Assembly (NCBI GenBank): GCA_020073165.1
Contig: JAIQFP010000001.1
Coordinates: 186,001 to 250,000 of the forward strand
Origin: Terriglobia bacterium
Lineage (GTDB): Bacteria; Acidobacteriota; Terriglobia; Terriglobales; Acidobacteriaceae
Reading direction: 5' to 3'
Length of the DNA: 64,000 nt
Shown here: positions 18,015 through 26,074 of the stretch, piece by piece
Numbering within the stretch: position 1 is the stretch's first letter
Layout of the letters: every line of letters begins with the position of its first letter
Program-made: the position numbers and the translations under genes
The notes under the pieces: generated by a model
What the model saw: the letters and a program-made list of their open reading frames with translations, nothing else
Told to the model about the DNA's origin: nothing
Databases searched by the model: none

Positions 18015-20576
18015 TTAGTTCCGATCTCTCAGCTTGACGCCCACCCATCCCCGTTTTCGCAGTCCCGCGATCTTCACATTGGTAGACTCGGTGCATTTGC
18101 GCTCCCGGAGATTGGCGGCCAACTTGACCATGCTAAAAACCACCGGGACGCCGGTCTCTTTCAAAAACCATTCGCACGCACTGATTAAGTTCTCGCTCGA
18201 CTCAGTAAGTTCCGGGCCAAACTCCAGTCTTTCATCGCAAAAACGGGCGTGTAGATCACTCTCTCGGAACATCTGAGCCCCGGCTTGCTGAATCACGGAT
18301 GGGACCAGCATCTTTTGATTCCCCGCCGCAAACTCCCGCCCCGCCATAAGCCACTTATGCAAAATGCCGGGGGCTTCAAGTTGCATCAGCTCTTCGATCA
18401 TGGTGGGACGCTGACGGAGAATGTCGGGAGCGTGCTTGCAATCCATAGACTCTTGCAGACATCCCGGAAAACTTAGTTCATTGAACACCGCCCGGAATGG
18501 AAAGAGACGCACCCGCCCCACCATGGCCGGATCGGGTTCAATTCTTGGTGAGAAATTACTTAGCGTTGGCATCTTGAAACGGATGGGGCCGGACACTTCG
18601 GATCGGTATAGATCGGCCCCGATAAGTTCCCCGCCACCAGTCAAGTTTTTTACCATGGACGTTTCTAATCGTCTGGTGCCGGTCTCTTCGCCGGACTCTT
18701 CCACAAATGCGACTCGGGCGCGTAGCAGCTTGAAGCAAAGCCGCTTAAAAGTGTTATCCCCGCCGCGGTCATCCCGGACCAGTTCGGAGAAACGTACCGT
18801 GACACAGAAGTCCGACAAGATGAACTGCATCAGCCGGGCCAGCCCGGATTTTCCATTTCGGCCGGAACCCGTCCAAAGCGGCCATACATGATCGGTGAAA
18901 ATTCCCAACGTGCAGTACCCGATCAGCGAAGTCATGGACGCGATCCAATCTTGATCGGGCGGTTGGCCGTTGGCGCTACTGATGGACCGTATGAAGTAAT
19001 CCCACACCGGCGTCGGCATGGTGGGATCGGGGCGGAATCGTAGACGCCGCGTGATAAAGTCAGCGCGTAGCATCTGCCGCTCTTGCCCCGTGCGAAAATC
19101 GAAGACATATCCACCGGGCAGCCCGATGAGAAATCCGTCCCCGTCCAACTGTTCAAATCGGGCGTGATCCCGCATGAAACCGATTTGGGCCGCTGTATCT
19201 CTTCGGAAGCTGTGTGAATCCAGTATCCGGCGATAGTCCCGCTCCGGGTCATCCGGCTCCGGCATGTCCCAACGCAAGCGGTCAAAGATCGGTTGCAACG
19301 CTTTCATCAGCAATATCTCAGAGTCTTCGATGACCCATCGGGTGCCCACAAACACCGCGCCGATGGACTTCTTATCGGTGATAACCCGCATGTGGTTGGC
19401 AAACTCGGGGCAGTGATCGCGGAAGTAATTGCCCACGGCGGCATTGGTGGAGTCTTCGGGCAGCTTGGGAAGAGCTCTGGAGAATGGCGGCTTCCCCGAT
19501 CTATTCAATTTAGCTTTTAGCTTGGGCCAGTCCCGTGACTCCGCGGCACATTCGCGGTGGAAACAATGAAATCCATAACCGAATTTCCGCACGTACCAAA
19601 CCGATGTGGAAGACTCTCCGCTCCGGCTGCCATGTTCGTTTTCCCATGGGCACCCGATGTCAAAGAGCAGCTTGCCGCCGGAGTGCCGCGTGTTGAGAAT
19701 GGGCACGTCATAGTAGTTGAGAAAAGACCGCAGCCATTCATACTTGCGGTTGGCATCGGAGTCCAGCTCCACATCCGCGGGGCCGCCGGTCATCTTCTGC
19801 GGGACGGGCAACTGCGCTACGGTGCTTTCAATCAACGCTTGCGGGACCGGCTCCAGATCGGGGACCAGCAACGGTGACTGATTCATCTGTGGGATTTCCC
19901 GCTCCGGAATCTCCAATATCTCAGACTGCCGCTGGGGACGTTCTGGGGTGTGCTTGTCTTTCCGATTCCATGTGCCATAGAGACGGCAGAGCGCATTGGC
20001 GGGAAACATCCCCGCGTCTACGTGACACTGTTCATTGTCAAACCGGGCCGCCAGTCCCGCGAGTAGCCGCTTAATCAAGTCTTCGGATGCCGGATCGTTG
20101 AGTAATTCGATGGCAAACAACAAATGATGCCCGTTGCCCGATACGGACAAAAGCGGACGGGGCCAATGGTGCCCATCCACTAAGAAGTCCCAGATCTCTT
20201 CCGCCATCTTCTTTCCGGGTGCAAATTGCTCCGCGGTGGCGTTAGTGCCAGATGGCCGCTGGGGATCGCAGTCAATCAGAATCCAGACCCGGCGGCTCAT
20301 CCAATCTTTTTGCGAGCGGTTGCCCCGTTTAAATTGCTCGGGGTTGAGCGAGAAGCCCGTGGGAAGCTCTTTCAGTGGGTTGAGCGAGAAATATCCCGCG
20401 CGGTAAGTGGTGTCATGTTCAAAGCGGGACAACGCCAAGTCCAGATCATCGAAGTACCCCATCTCTAGCTTGCCATCGGCCCGGACTTTCACCACTTCGT
20501 GTATCCCACGGGCAAGCAGAATGGTACGGCGGTGCGCGTCGCGTGCTCTATGATCGCTCATCGCGCCGTCACTCAT
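18015..20576 (-). CDS. Primase-helicase (prim-pol plus D5-like SF3 helicase)
   Basis: 853 residues and the element's replication protein. The N-terminal third resembles an archaeo-eukaryotic-type primase: an acidic strand VWILIDCDPQRP near residue 100 and SGNGHHLLFAI near 147. A CHC2-like zinc site (CPWENEH ... FHCFHREC) lies near 309-340. The C-terminal half is a D5/SF3 helicase with Walker A WTGSGRNGKS near 568, an acidic Walker-B-like ARVAFVEESGEE and the sensor Asn in PTLSNFSPRI. Start 20576 overlaps the upstream stop as ATGA. It would initiate autonomous replication after excision, as in PICIs. Confidence 0.85.
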   Translation of the reverse strand: MSDGAMSDHRARDAHRRTILLARGIHEVVKVRADGKLEMGYFDDLDLALSRFEHDTTYRAGYFSLNPLKELPTGFSLNPEQFKRGNRSQKDWMSRRVWILIDCDPQRPSGTNATAEQFAPGKKMAEEIWDFLVDGHHWPRPLLSVSGNGHHLLFAIELLNDPASEDLIKRLLAGLAARFDNEQCHVDAGMFPANALCRLYGTWNRKDKHTPERPQRQSEILEIPEREIPQMNQSPLLVPDLEPVPQALIESTVAQLPVPQKMTGGPADVELDSDANRKYEWLRSFLNYYDVPILNTRHSGGKLLFDIGCPWENEHGSRSGESSTSVWYVRKFGYGFHCFHRECAAESRDWPKLKAKLNRSGKPPFSRALPKLPEDSTNAAVGNYFRDHCPEFANHMRVITDKKSIGAVFVGTRWVIEDSEILLMKALQPIFDRLRWDMPEPDDPERDYRRILDSHSFRRDTAAQIGFMRDHARFEQLDGDGFLIGLPGGYVFDFRTGQERQMLRADFITRRLRFRPDPTMPTPVWDYFIRSISSANGQPPDQDWIASMTSLIGYCTLGIFTDHVWPLWTGSGRNGKSGLARLMQFILSDFCVTVRFSELVRDDRGGDNTFKRLCFKLLRARVAFVEESGEETGTRRLETSMVKNLTGGGELIGADLYRSEVSGPIRFKMPTLSNFSPRIEPDPAMVGRVRLFPFRAVFNELSFPGCLQESMDCKHAPDILRQRPTMIEELMQLEAPGILHKWLMAGREFAAGNQKMLVPSVIQQAGAQMFRESDLHARFCDERLEFGPELTESSENLISACEWFLKETGVPVVFSMVKLAANLRERKCTESTNVKIAGLRKRGWVGVKLRDRN

Positions 20577-21064
20577 TGTGCCACTTCCACCGTGCCCCAT
20601 AAGACGTGCTTTAGCGCATGATCCAGCAGACGGGCAACGGCGGGGTTGCTTACGATGAACGGCCGGGCGAAAACTAAGCGCTGGGTTTTCTCGCGGTCCC
20701 ATATAGATACCACCAGCCCAATGATGGCGTATCCCCGCTGGTGAAACGTCACAGCGGCTTCTAGCTCTTCCGCGCCGTTGGCCGGGTACTTGAACTTGTG
20801 AAACTCCCCGTGGGGCTTGGCGCGATCCGGGTCATTGGCAATGATGTACACGTCGCCGTCTTCCACCGGCAGTCCGGCCCGAGTTAGACGCAACGGCAGA
20901 TCGTTGGCCAGCGCCCGTCCCCGTGCGAAGTATTCCAGCGTGGTTAGCTGCAAGTCTTTTTTGCGCTTGGGTCCGCCGCTCAATGTCCATGCTAAGAACT
21001 CCGCGACAGAGCGGTTTTTAATGCTCTGCCGGTTGCCCCGCTTCGCCATGGTATTCACGTCCAT
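20573..21064 (-). CDS. Conserved element protein, paralogue B (unknown function)
   Basis: 163 residues, first gene of the element's main transcript and paralogue of 12970-13494. It shares GPKRKKDLQ, LEYFARGRALANDL, LPVEDGDVYIIANDPD and LVFARPFIVSNPAVARLL. Function is unknown. ATG 21064 lies 50 nt downstream of the -10 box of the strong promoter at 21114-21143. Its position directly under that promoter suggests an early regulatory or host/helper-interaction role. Confidence 0.65.
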   Translation of the reverse strand: MDVNTMAKRGNRQSIKNRSVAEFLAWTLSGGPKRKKDLQLTTLEYFARGRALANDLPLRLTRAGLPVEDGDVYIIANDPDRAKPHGEFHKFKYPANGAEELEAAVTFHQRGYAIIGLVVSIWDREKTQRLVFARPFIVSNPAVARLLDHALKHVLWGTVEVAQ

Positions 21065-21094
21065 AAAGCCCCGTCTCTCGCTCCCAAAGCCATT

Positions 21095-21143
21095 ACAATT
21101 TTCGACACAGCTAATTGTACAATGGCCATGGGAGCCGTGTCAA
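21095..21143 (-). promoter_or_regulatory. Element leftward promoter with overlapping dyad
   Basis: On the minus strand TTGACA (21138-21143) and TACAAT (21114-21119) are separated by 18 nt, a strong sigma-70 promoter. An inverted repeat ACAATT (21095-21100) / AATTGT (21113-21118) overlaps the -10 box and could be a repressor site. No repressor gene is recognisable in the element. Confidence 0.65.
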
Positions 21144-21257
21144 TGTGATTATTCGGCGTGCTGATTCCGTGCTATTGGTGGGGTATTCAGTGGAACTAAC
21201 CGCTTAAAGATGCCATCCGCCGCGGCTTAAAATGTGTGATCTAGTGGTGGGAGCGTT

Positions 21258-21287
21258 TTCGAATCCCACTCTCCCGCCAGTTTTTCA
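21258..21287. repeat. attR: partial duplicate of tRNA-Ser 3' end
   Basis: A 30-bp copy of attL, TTCGAATCCCACTCTC then CCGCCAGTTTTTCA, one nucleotide shorter in the CT run. It marks the distal end of the integrated element; only the 3' end of the tRNA is present, so it is not a second tRNA gene. The 225 nt from here to 21512 hold no gene that I can support. Confidence 0.85.
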
Positions 21288-21512
21288 GCACTTGCAGACC
21301 ACGAAATCGTCTGATTATCGGCAGCGGTAGGATGTGGATTTCCATCTTGGAGATTCAAGCATTTGGCGGGGGAGACGGTTTTGGTGAGGTCAATGCGAGT
21401 TTACTTCCAGGGCCAAACACTCCCGCGTGTAGTTATTCACCACTTCTTAGCACCCGGATCGGAGAGATGAACGCTGAACAATACAATTGGGTAGTCTTGG
21501 GGATTGGCGGGT

Positions 21513-23189
21513 TCAGTTTCCGCCTCCCAAAGATGTTGCCCCTTCCCTATCCAACCCAGTTTGGCGGCTGGTCACTGAAGTGTGCCGACGCAACACCACT
21601 TCAAGCTCTACCGCATGCTCTTCCAACTCGGGATTCGCGCTCTCAGGGACGGTAACCTTCTCCCAGTTTCCGGATGCCAGGAATTCATCGAAGGCCACCT
21701 CGACTGGCACTCCGCTGCGTTTGGACGCACGAACAAAAAAGAGACCATCCGAATCGGTGAACGTCAGCTCTTTGCCGATACGCAGGGCGGCGCCCCGGAT
21801 CGGTTTTCCGGATTCGTCGGCTACGTGTCCACGAATGATGTACTTGGGGATCGTCATAGCGGCCGGTGTCTGCTGATATCTGTCGTTGCGCACCATCAGG
21901 GTATTGCCCCAGGCGGTGTAGCGGACCTTGCCGTCGGCACCTACCCCAGTTCCGCCATTCAACTCAACATTGCCGAAAGGACGGAGGCGAATATTGATGA
22001 CAGCGGCCTGGGTGAAGGGCTTGGCGGGAACATAGGGAACATAGATGGTCTGGTACTCAAGCCCAACGCTGAGCCGGTTCCCGATCAGGTTTCCACCGAA
22101 GGAGGCCGTGGTGTTGCCATCGCCGCGGGTTACGAACTGCGCCAGTTCCAGCCGGGGAGAAAGGTACTCCCGAAAGGTTGTAATCAGGCTATTGGTGGCC
22201 TTCCGATTGCCGACGGGTTTGCTTTGTAACCAGTTCACATCGACCTCGCCCCAGTTGCGGATCTTGCGGCCGGCGGAGAGCGAGAATGCATTGCTACGAA
22301 CGTTCTGGGCAGTGGAGGTAAATACCGCCGCACTGGCACGAAAATGACGGTCCGTCCAGTTCACGCTGGCCGTATCCATCGTTGCGGCAGGCAGCGTGCT
22401 GTTCTTCAGAACCAGCCCGTTCAGCTGCATGTGGCTGAAATCGGTGCTGATCCTCGACGAAGCCTTCCAGTTCACGTCGATATTCGCGCCGATCGGTTCG
22501 GAGACTGCCAAGCCATCGGCCTGCACACGGCGGAAATTGTTGCCCTGTAATATGTAAGCCGCCTTGACCGCAAATTGGTGGAAGTCGGCATTGGCGGCGA
22601 TCGCGCCATAGGGCTTGCCCGAACCTATCCCCGCCGACGACGTCAGCTTCAGCCAGTCGTTGGCGCGATATTCCAGGCCCTGGATGGAGGTTTTTTCTCC
22701 GGAAAAGAGGTTGCGGCTGTAGAACTTCAGCTTGTCATTCCATCTGTGGGAGTAAAGGATGATGCCGACCGGTTCCTTGCCTTCGGCAGCGCGGAAAAAG
22801 GGTGCCCCATAGCTCACAGACTTGAAGCCGGCAAAGATCAGCTCCTGGGTGGCGGCAGTGTTCGCGCCAACCGACATGCCACGGATGTCAACCTGCTGGC
22901 CCGAGCCAAAGAGATCCGTGGGCAAGTCGACCATGACAGTCTGATCGCCAAGAGTAACATCGTAGGCGCGCACCCTGGTGCGGACAAAAGCGCCGAATCG
23001 GATGCCGCCGTCTATACTGCCCAGGCCGAAGCCGGAGGTAAAGCGGCCCCCGGTGACTTCAATGGAGCCGCCGCTGGCGTCATACTGATCTGTCGAACCG
23101 GCATTGATGCGATATACCTGCGCCGATAGCGCCGCAGACAACAGCAGGGTCAAAACCAGCCAGCGGCGAATTTGGCGCAGGCAGTTCAT
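21513..23189 (-). CDS. Outer-membrane beta-barrel protein with CarboxypepD-reg-like tail
   Basis: 558 residues with a signal peptide (LVLTLLLSAALSAQ). The body is rich in alternating beta strands (for example RNLFSGEKTSIQGLEYRAND), as in a porin or usher-like barrel. Near the C-terminus IIRGHVADESGKPIRGAALR starts a carboxypeptidase-regulatory-like beta-sandwich. It follows the chaperone-like gene by 4 nt and is probably translated with it and the pilin-like gene upstream. By position it takes the place of an usher in a chaperone-usher system, but I see no canonical usher motif. Confidence 0.65.
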   Translation of the reverse strand: MNCLRQIRRWLVLTLLLSAALSAQVYRINAGSTDQYDASGGSIEVTGGRFTSGFGLGSIDGGIRFGAFVRTRVRAYDVTLGDQTVMVDLPTDLFGSGQQVDIRGMSVGANTAATQELIFAGFKSVSYGAPFFRAAEGKEPVGIILYSHRWNDKLKFYSRNLFSGEKTSIQGLEYRANDWLKLTSSAGIGSGKPYGAIAANADFHQFAVKAAYILQGNNFRRVQADGLAVSEPIGANIDVNWKASSRISTDFSHMQLNGLVLKNSTLPAATMDTASVNWTDRHFRASAAVFTSTAQNVRSNAFSLSAGRKIRNWGEVDVNWLQSKPVGNRKATNSLITTFREYLSPRLELAQFVTRGDGNTTASFGGNLIGNRLSVGLEYQTIYVPYVPAKPFTQAAVINIRLRPFGNVELNGGTGVGADGKVRYTAWGNTLMVRNDRYQQTPAAMTIPKYIIRGHVADESGKPIRGAALRIGKELTFTDSDGLFFVRASKRSGVPVEVAFDEFLASGNWEKVTVPESANPELEEHAVELEVVLRRHTSVTSRQTGLDREGATSLGGGN

Positions 23190-23193
23190 AGAA

Positions 23194-23916
23194 CTACTCC
23201 ACCGTCCTCTCTACCTTGAAGCCGTCCAAGTTGAGGACGACTTTGTCAGGCGCGGCGTCTCCTTGCCACGGCAGCTCCACGATCCGCTTTTTCCCCGGGT
23301 AGATTGGGAAGCCGACGCCCTGGGCTTTCTGCCCATGCCCCTGCGCTTCGGTCATCAGGACCCGGCCCACCGTTGTGCTTTTATTAAACGTGGTGATGAG
23401 GACTTTCCTGCCAGCGCCGTCAAACTTCGCACTGACTTCAAGGTCCTCGCGCTTGAAGGATTGCCTGGGCAGCAGGTAGACCGTGTGCGGCAACTCCACT
23501 TGCATGTTCAAGCCGGAGTGGTCGCGAACGGGAAATCCACTGAACTCGAAGTAGATCACGAACCATGCCGGCAGCCTGTCCGCCTTGGCTTCGTAAAACA
23601 CGTAATAAGATTGCCTGGGCGCGATGCGGAAGCTCATGGCCGACAGCTTCAGGTGAATATCCGCCGGCATAGGCCCGTAGCTGATTTCTCCGGTCTCACT
23701 TACCTCGAACGATTTCGGTGTGACGATTACGGTTAGGGGGACGGTTGAGTCGTTGGTCAGTTCGACTCGTCCCTTGCCCGTAACCGCGTACTCGGAGAGA
23801 ATCGGCCGGATCGTCTGGGCCGTGCACATCGTCGCTCCGAGTAAGGCGATCAGGACAGCGAGAAACCGGAGGGGGGAGGGCCGGTTTCCCTGCGAGTTGT
23901 GCTTCAGTGCGGTCAT
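23194..23916 (-). CDS. Periplasmic chaperone-like protein (PapD-like fold)
   Basis: 240 residues with a signal peptide ending near MCTAQ. Beta-rich sequence with GRVELTNDSTVPLTVIVTPK near the mature N-terminus and IAPRQSYYVFYEAKAD resembles the first Ig domain of pilus chaperones, and a second Ig-like domain follows. I infer assembly help for the neighbouring DUF4402-like subunits. The start at 23916 is preferred because AGGA lies 5 nt upstream; the frame opens five codons earlier. Confidence 0.6.
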   Translation of the reverse strand: MTALKHNSQGNRPSPLRFLAVLIALLGATMCTAQTIRPILSEYAVTGKGRVELTNDSTVPLTVIVTPKSFEVSETGEISYGPMPADIHLKLSAMSFRIAPRQSYYVFYEAKADRLPAWFVIYFEFSGFPVRDHSGLNMQVELPHTVYLLPRQSFKREDLEVSAKFDGAGRKVLITTFNKSTTVGRVLMTEAQGHGQKAQGVGFPIYPGKKRIVELPWQGDAAPDKVVLNLDGFKVERTVE

Positions 23917-23949
23917 AAGAGTCCTAGTCATCGGAGTTGTGGCCCGGAA

Positions 23950-24540
23950 TTACGGAGTGGCCTGTGCACGGATGTGCATGGTTCCACTGTAGGTATCGGC
24001 TGGAAGCTGAGTCATATCCTGGCCATTGGCCGGACCGGACAGATCCAACTGCAACGTAATCGTGTCGGTACGGCTGGAGTTCTTGTTCGTGCCGGTGATC
24101 GCCTGGGAGAACAGCGAGAGGCCGGTTGCCGTGCCGCCAAACATGCCCGCCAGGTTGGTGCCCAGTGCATTGTGCGCCCCGGTGCCATTGAGTTGGGCTT
24201 TGATCGCCGCTGCCGGAATGTCAACCGTGTTGCCCGAGTCGGTGTGAACCATGGCAGAGGTCGGGGAATCAAAGTATGCATACAGTGCAACTGCGGTACG
24301 GCCGGGTTTTAATACCCAGGCAGTCGTAACGTTGGCCGGGCCGCCGTTGAAGTTGTTGACAGACGCGGGGGTCAGCGAAGTAATGGACTGAGTGGCGCCG
24401 GAGTTCAATGTTACCGAGAGCGATTCACCGAGGGTCGCTGAAAGGCTCACGTTGGTTGTGTTTGAGTTGAGCTGCGCGCTGGCCGCCAAGGGAAGGGCCA
24501 GTACCACGCAAGCCATAATCCATCGAGTTAGAGAGTTCAC
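23950..24540 (-). CDS. Exported pilin-like / DUF4402-type protein
   Basis: 196 residues from GTG 24540 (GGAGG 7 nt upstream), with a signal peptide ending ASAQ. The mature part is a Thr/Ser/Asn-rich beta protein that starts NTTNVSLSATLGESLSVTL and ends LPADTYSGTMHIRAQATP, the pattern of spore-coat-U/DUF4402 pilin-like subunits. It is homologous to the divergent gene at 24752 and is first in the operon with the chaperone and barrel genes. Confidence 0.65.
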   Translation of the reverse strand: MNSLTRWIMACVVLALPLAASAQLNSNTTNVSLSATLGESLSVTLNSGATQSITSLTPASVNNFNGGPANVTTAWVLKPGRTAVALYAYFDSPTSAMVHTDSGNTVDIPAAAIKAQLNGTGAHNALGTNLAGMFGGTATGLSLFSQAITGTNKNSSRTDTITLQLDLSGPANGQDMTQLPADTYSGTMHIRAQATP

Positions 24541-24751
24541 TGTCAATCCTCCGTTTTGAGTTTTTGTGGACCTGTCGTCCATGTGCCCAAGGTACTGGCG
24601 CTGCGATATTTCGTAAATGCCGCATCGGGGTTATTACGGTGGAATTACGCAGGTAACCACGGGAATGGCGGCTTGGTAACCTTGTTAGCTTTCATGGACA
24701 TAGGTAGAGTGAAGTTCTGGAGCTTGCTTCCTGCCACAGACAGGAGAGGAA

Positions 24752-25351
24752 ATGCAAACGCAGTCAAGCAGGACGAGGCGTCAACCAGCATGGATAGCGG
24801 TGGCGGTGTGCGGGCTGGCACTACTGGCGCTCAGCCCTTCGCTGCACGGACAGGTTCGCGTGGGGGTTCAAAGATTCGCTGTAACCTCGGCTACTGATTC
24901 TTTGAGCGTGCAGATCAACTCCGGAAGCAGCCTGTCGATCAGTTCGCTCACGCCGGGAGCGGTCAACAGCTTCTCCGGGGGGCCGGTGAGCATAACCACT
25001 TCCTGGACATCGCTCAAAAGCAGCCGCACCGCAGTGAAGCTCTACACCTACTTTACAAGCGCCACCTCTGCCCTGGTGCATACCAACTCACTGAACACCA
25101 CTGATATTCCTTCTTCAGCGATCAAGGTGCGCGTGAACGGCTCCGGAGGGTATAACGCGCTGAATACCACCACGCCTCTCAACGCGGCAGCCTCCGGGCG
25201 CCTGCTGTTTACGCAGACGATCAACTTTGGAAACCGCACCGGCAGCCGGACGGATGCCATGGACGTCCAGCTGGATTTGACGACGCTTCCGCAGTTGCCG
25301 GCGGACACTTACCCCGGTACCCTTCGCATTCAGGCACAAGCTACCCCTTGA
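24752..25351 (+). CDS. Exported pilin-like / DUF4402-type protein, paralogue
   Basis: 199 residues, divergent from and homologous to 23950-24540. Shared features are SLSVQINSGSSLSISSLTPG, RTAVKLYTYF, SALVHTNSLNTTDIPSSAIK and the end LPADTYPGTLRIQAQATP. A signal peptide ends at HGQ. GGAGAGG precedes ATG 24752. Two similar subunits sharing one chaperone and barrel suggests a major and a minor subunit of a surface structure. Confidence 0.65.
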   Translation: MQTQSSRTRRQPAWIAVAVCGLALLALSPSLHGQVRVGVQRFAVTSATDSLSVQINSGSSLSISSLTPGAVNSFSGGPVSITTSWTSLKSSRTAVKLYTYFTSATSALVHTNSLNTTDIPSSAIKVRVNGSGGYNALNTTTPLNAAASGRLLFTQTINFGNRTGSRTDAMDVQLDLTTLPQLPADTYPGTLRIQAQATP

Positions 25352-25379
25352 CGGGTTCTCAAGAAGGATCTCGAGCAGA

Positions 25380-26057
25380 TCAGGTGGGCTGCCCGGCTGC
25401 TGCTTCCGCCACCAACTGGTGGTTCACAGCAAACATCGCCAACTCGAGCCGGCTGGATACCCCAGTCTTGTCGAAGATGTTTTTCAAGTGACGCTTGACA
25501 GTCTCTTCTGTGATTCCGCACTCGCCGGCGACATCCTTGTTGGTGCAGCCTTGAACAATGAGAGCAACGAGCTGCAGCTCTCGCGAGGTCAGACCAAAGG
25601 TCTTCTTTGGAGCCGGAGTTGAAGCCGCGCTCAGGTCATTGACAACCTGGAGGAGATTCAACACCGGCTTGCCGTTCAGCCAATATTGCCCATCGGCGAC
25701 TGCCCGCAGGCATGTCACCAAGTCGGAGGCGACTGTCTCCTTCATGACCACTCCGCGGGCGCCGAGTTGCAGGGCTTCCAAAACCTCTTTTTGGCTGATG
25801 TTTGCGGTCAACAGAACTGTTTTGATGCTCAGAGATTGCCGCGTCAGTTCACGAAGAGTTTCGAGACCGGGAAGATTTGGCATAGCGAGGTCTAGCAGCA
25901 GGATCCTCGGCTTATGCCGGTTGATCTGTTCGATGGCTTCCTGCCCATCCCCAGCTTCGGCCACCACTTCGAAATCGGGCTGGGCATTGAGGATGTTGCG
26001 GACTCCAATCCTGACTACTGGATGATCATCAGCGACGACAACCGTAGTCTTGGTCAT
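25380..26057 (-). CDS. NarL-family response regulator
   Basis: 225 residues. A canonical receiver (VVVADDHPVVR, phospho-acceptor in ILLLDLAMPN, Lys in VVMKETV) is joined to a LuxR helix-turn-helix (LTSRELQLVALIVQGCTNKD ... IFDKTGVSSRLELAMF). ATG 26057 has AAGGA upstream. It lies 17 nt after the hybrid kinase, its likely phosphate donor through the kinase's HPt domain. It converges with the pilin-like gene at 24752, so control of that cluster is possible but unproven. Confidence 0.88.
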   Translation of the reverse strand: MTKTTVVVADDHPVVRIGVRNILNAQPDFEVVAEAGDGQEAIEQINRHKPRILLLDLAMPNLPGLETLRELTRQSLSIKTVLLTANISQKEVLEALQLGARGVVMKETVASDLVTCLRAVADGQYWLNGKPVLNLLQVVNDLSAASTPAPKKTFGLTSRELQLVALIVQGCTNKDVAGECGITEETVKRHLKNIFDKTGVSSRLELAMFAVNHQLVAEAAAGQPT

Positions 26058-26074
26058 GAGGAATCCTTTTTGTA

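Larger units (their letters stand above)
11586..21287. mobile_element. Integrated phage-satellite-like element in tRNA-Ser
   Basis: A 9.7-kb element bounded by a direct repeat of the tRNA-Ser 3' end: attL 11586-11616 and attR 21258-21287. It carries, all on the minus strand: a promoter at 21114-21143, a small conserved protein, primase-helicase, a hypothetical protein, a P27-like terminase small subunit, a hypothetical protein, HNH endonuclease, three small proteins, a candidate nuclease, a zinc-ribbon protein, a 386-nt non-coding region, a second P27-like small subunit, a small Cys protein, a paralogue of the first gene, excisionase and integrase. Capsid, portal, tail, lysis and large-terminase genes are absent. 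This gene set matches the known architecture of phage-inducible chromosomal islands, so I infer a satellite that uses a helper phage for packaging. A decayed prophage is the alternative, but every frame is intact and tightly coupled. Confidence 0.8.

Noticed and set aside
21251-21287. Second tRNA-Ser gene
   Set aside because: Only the 3' end of the tRNA is duplicated; there is no acceptor 5' strand, D-arm or anticodon arm. It is attR.
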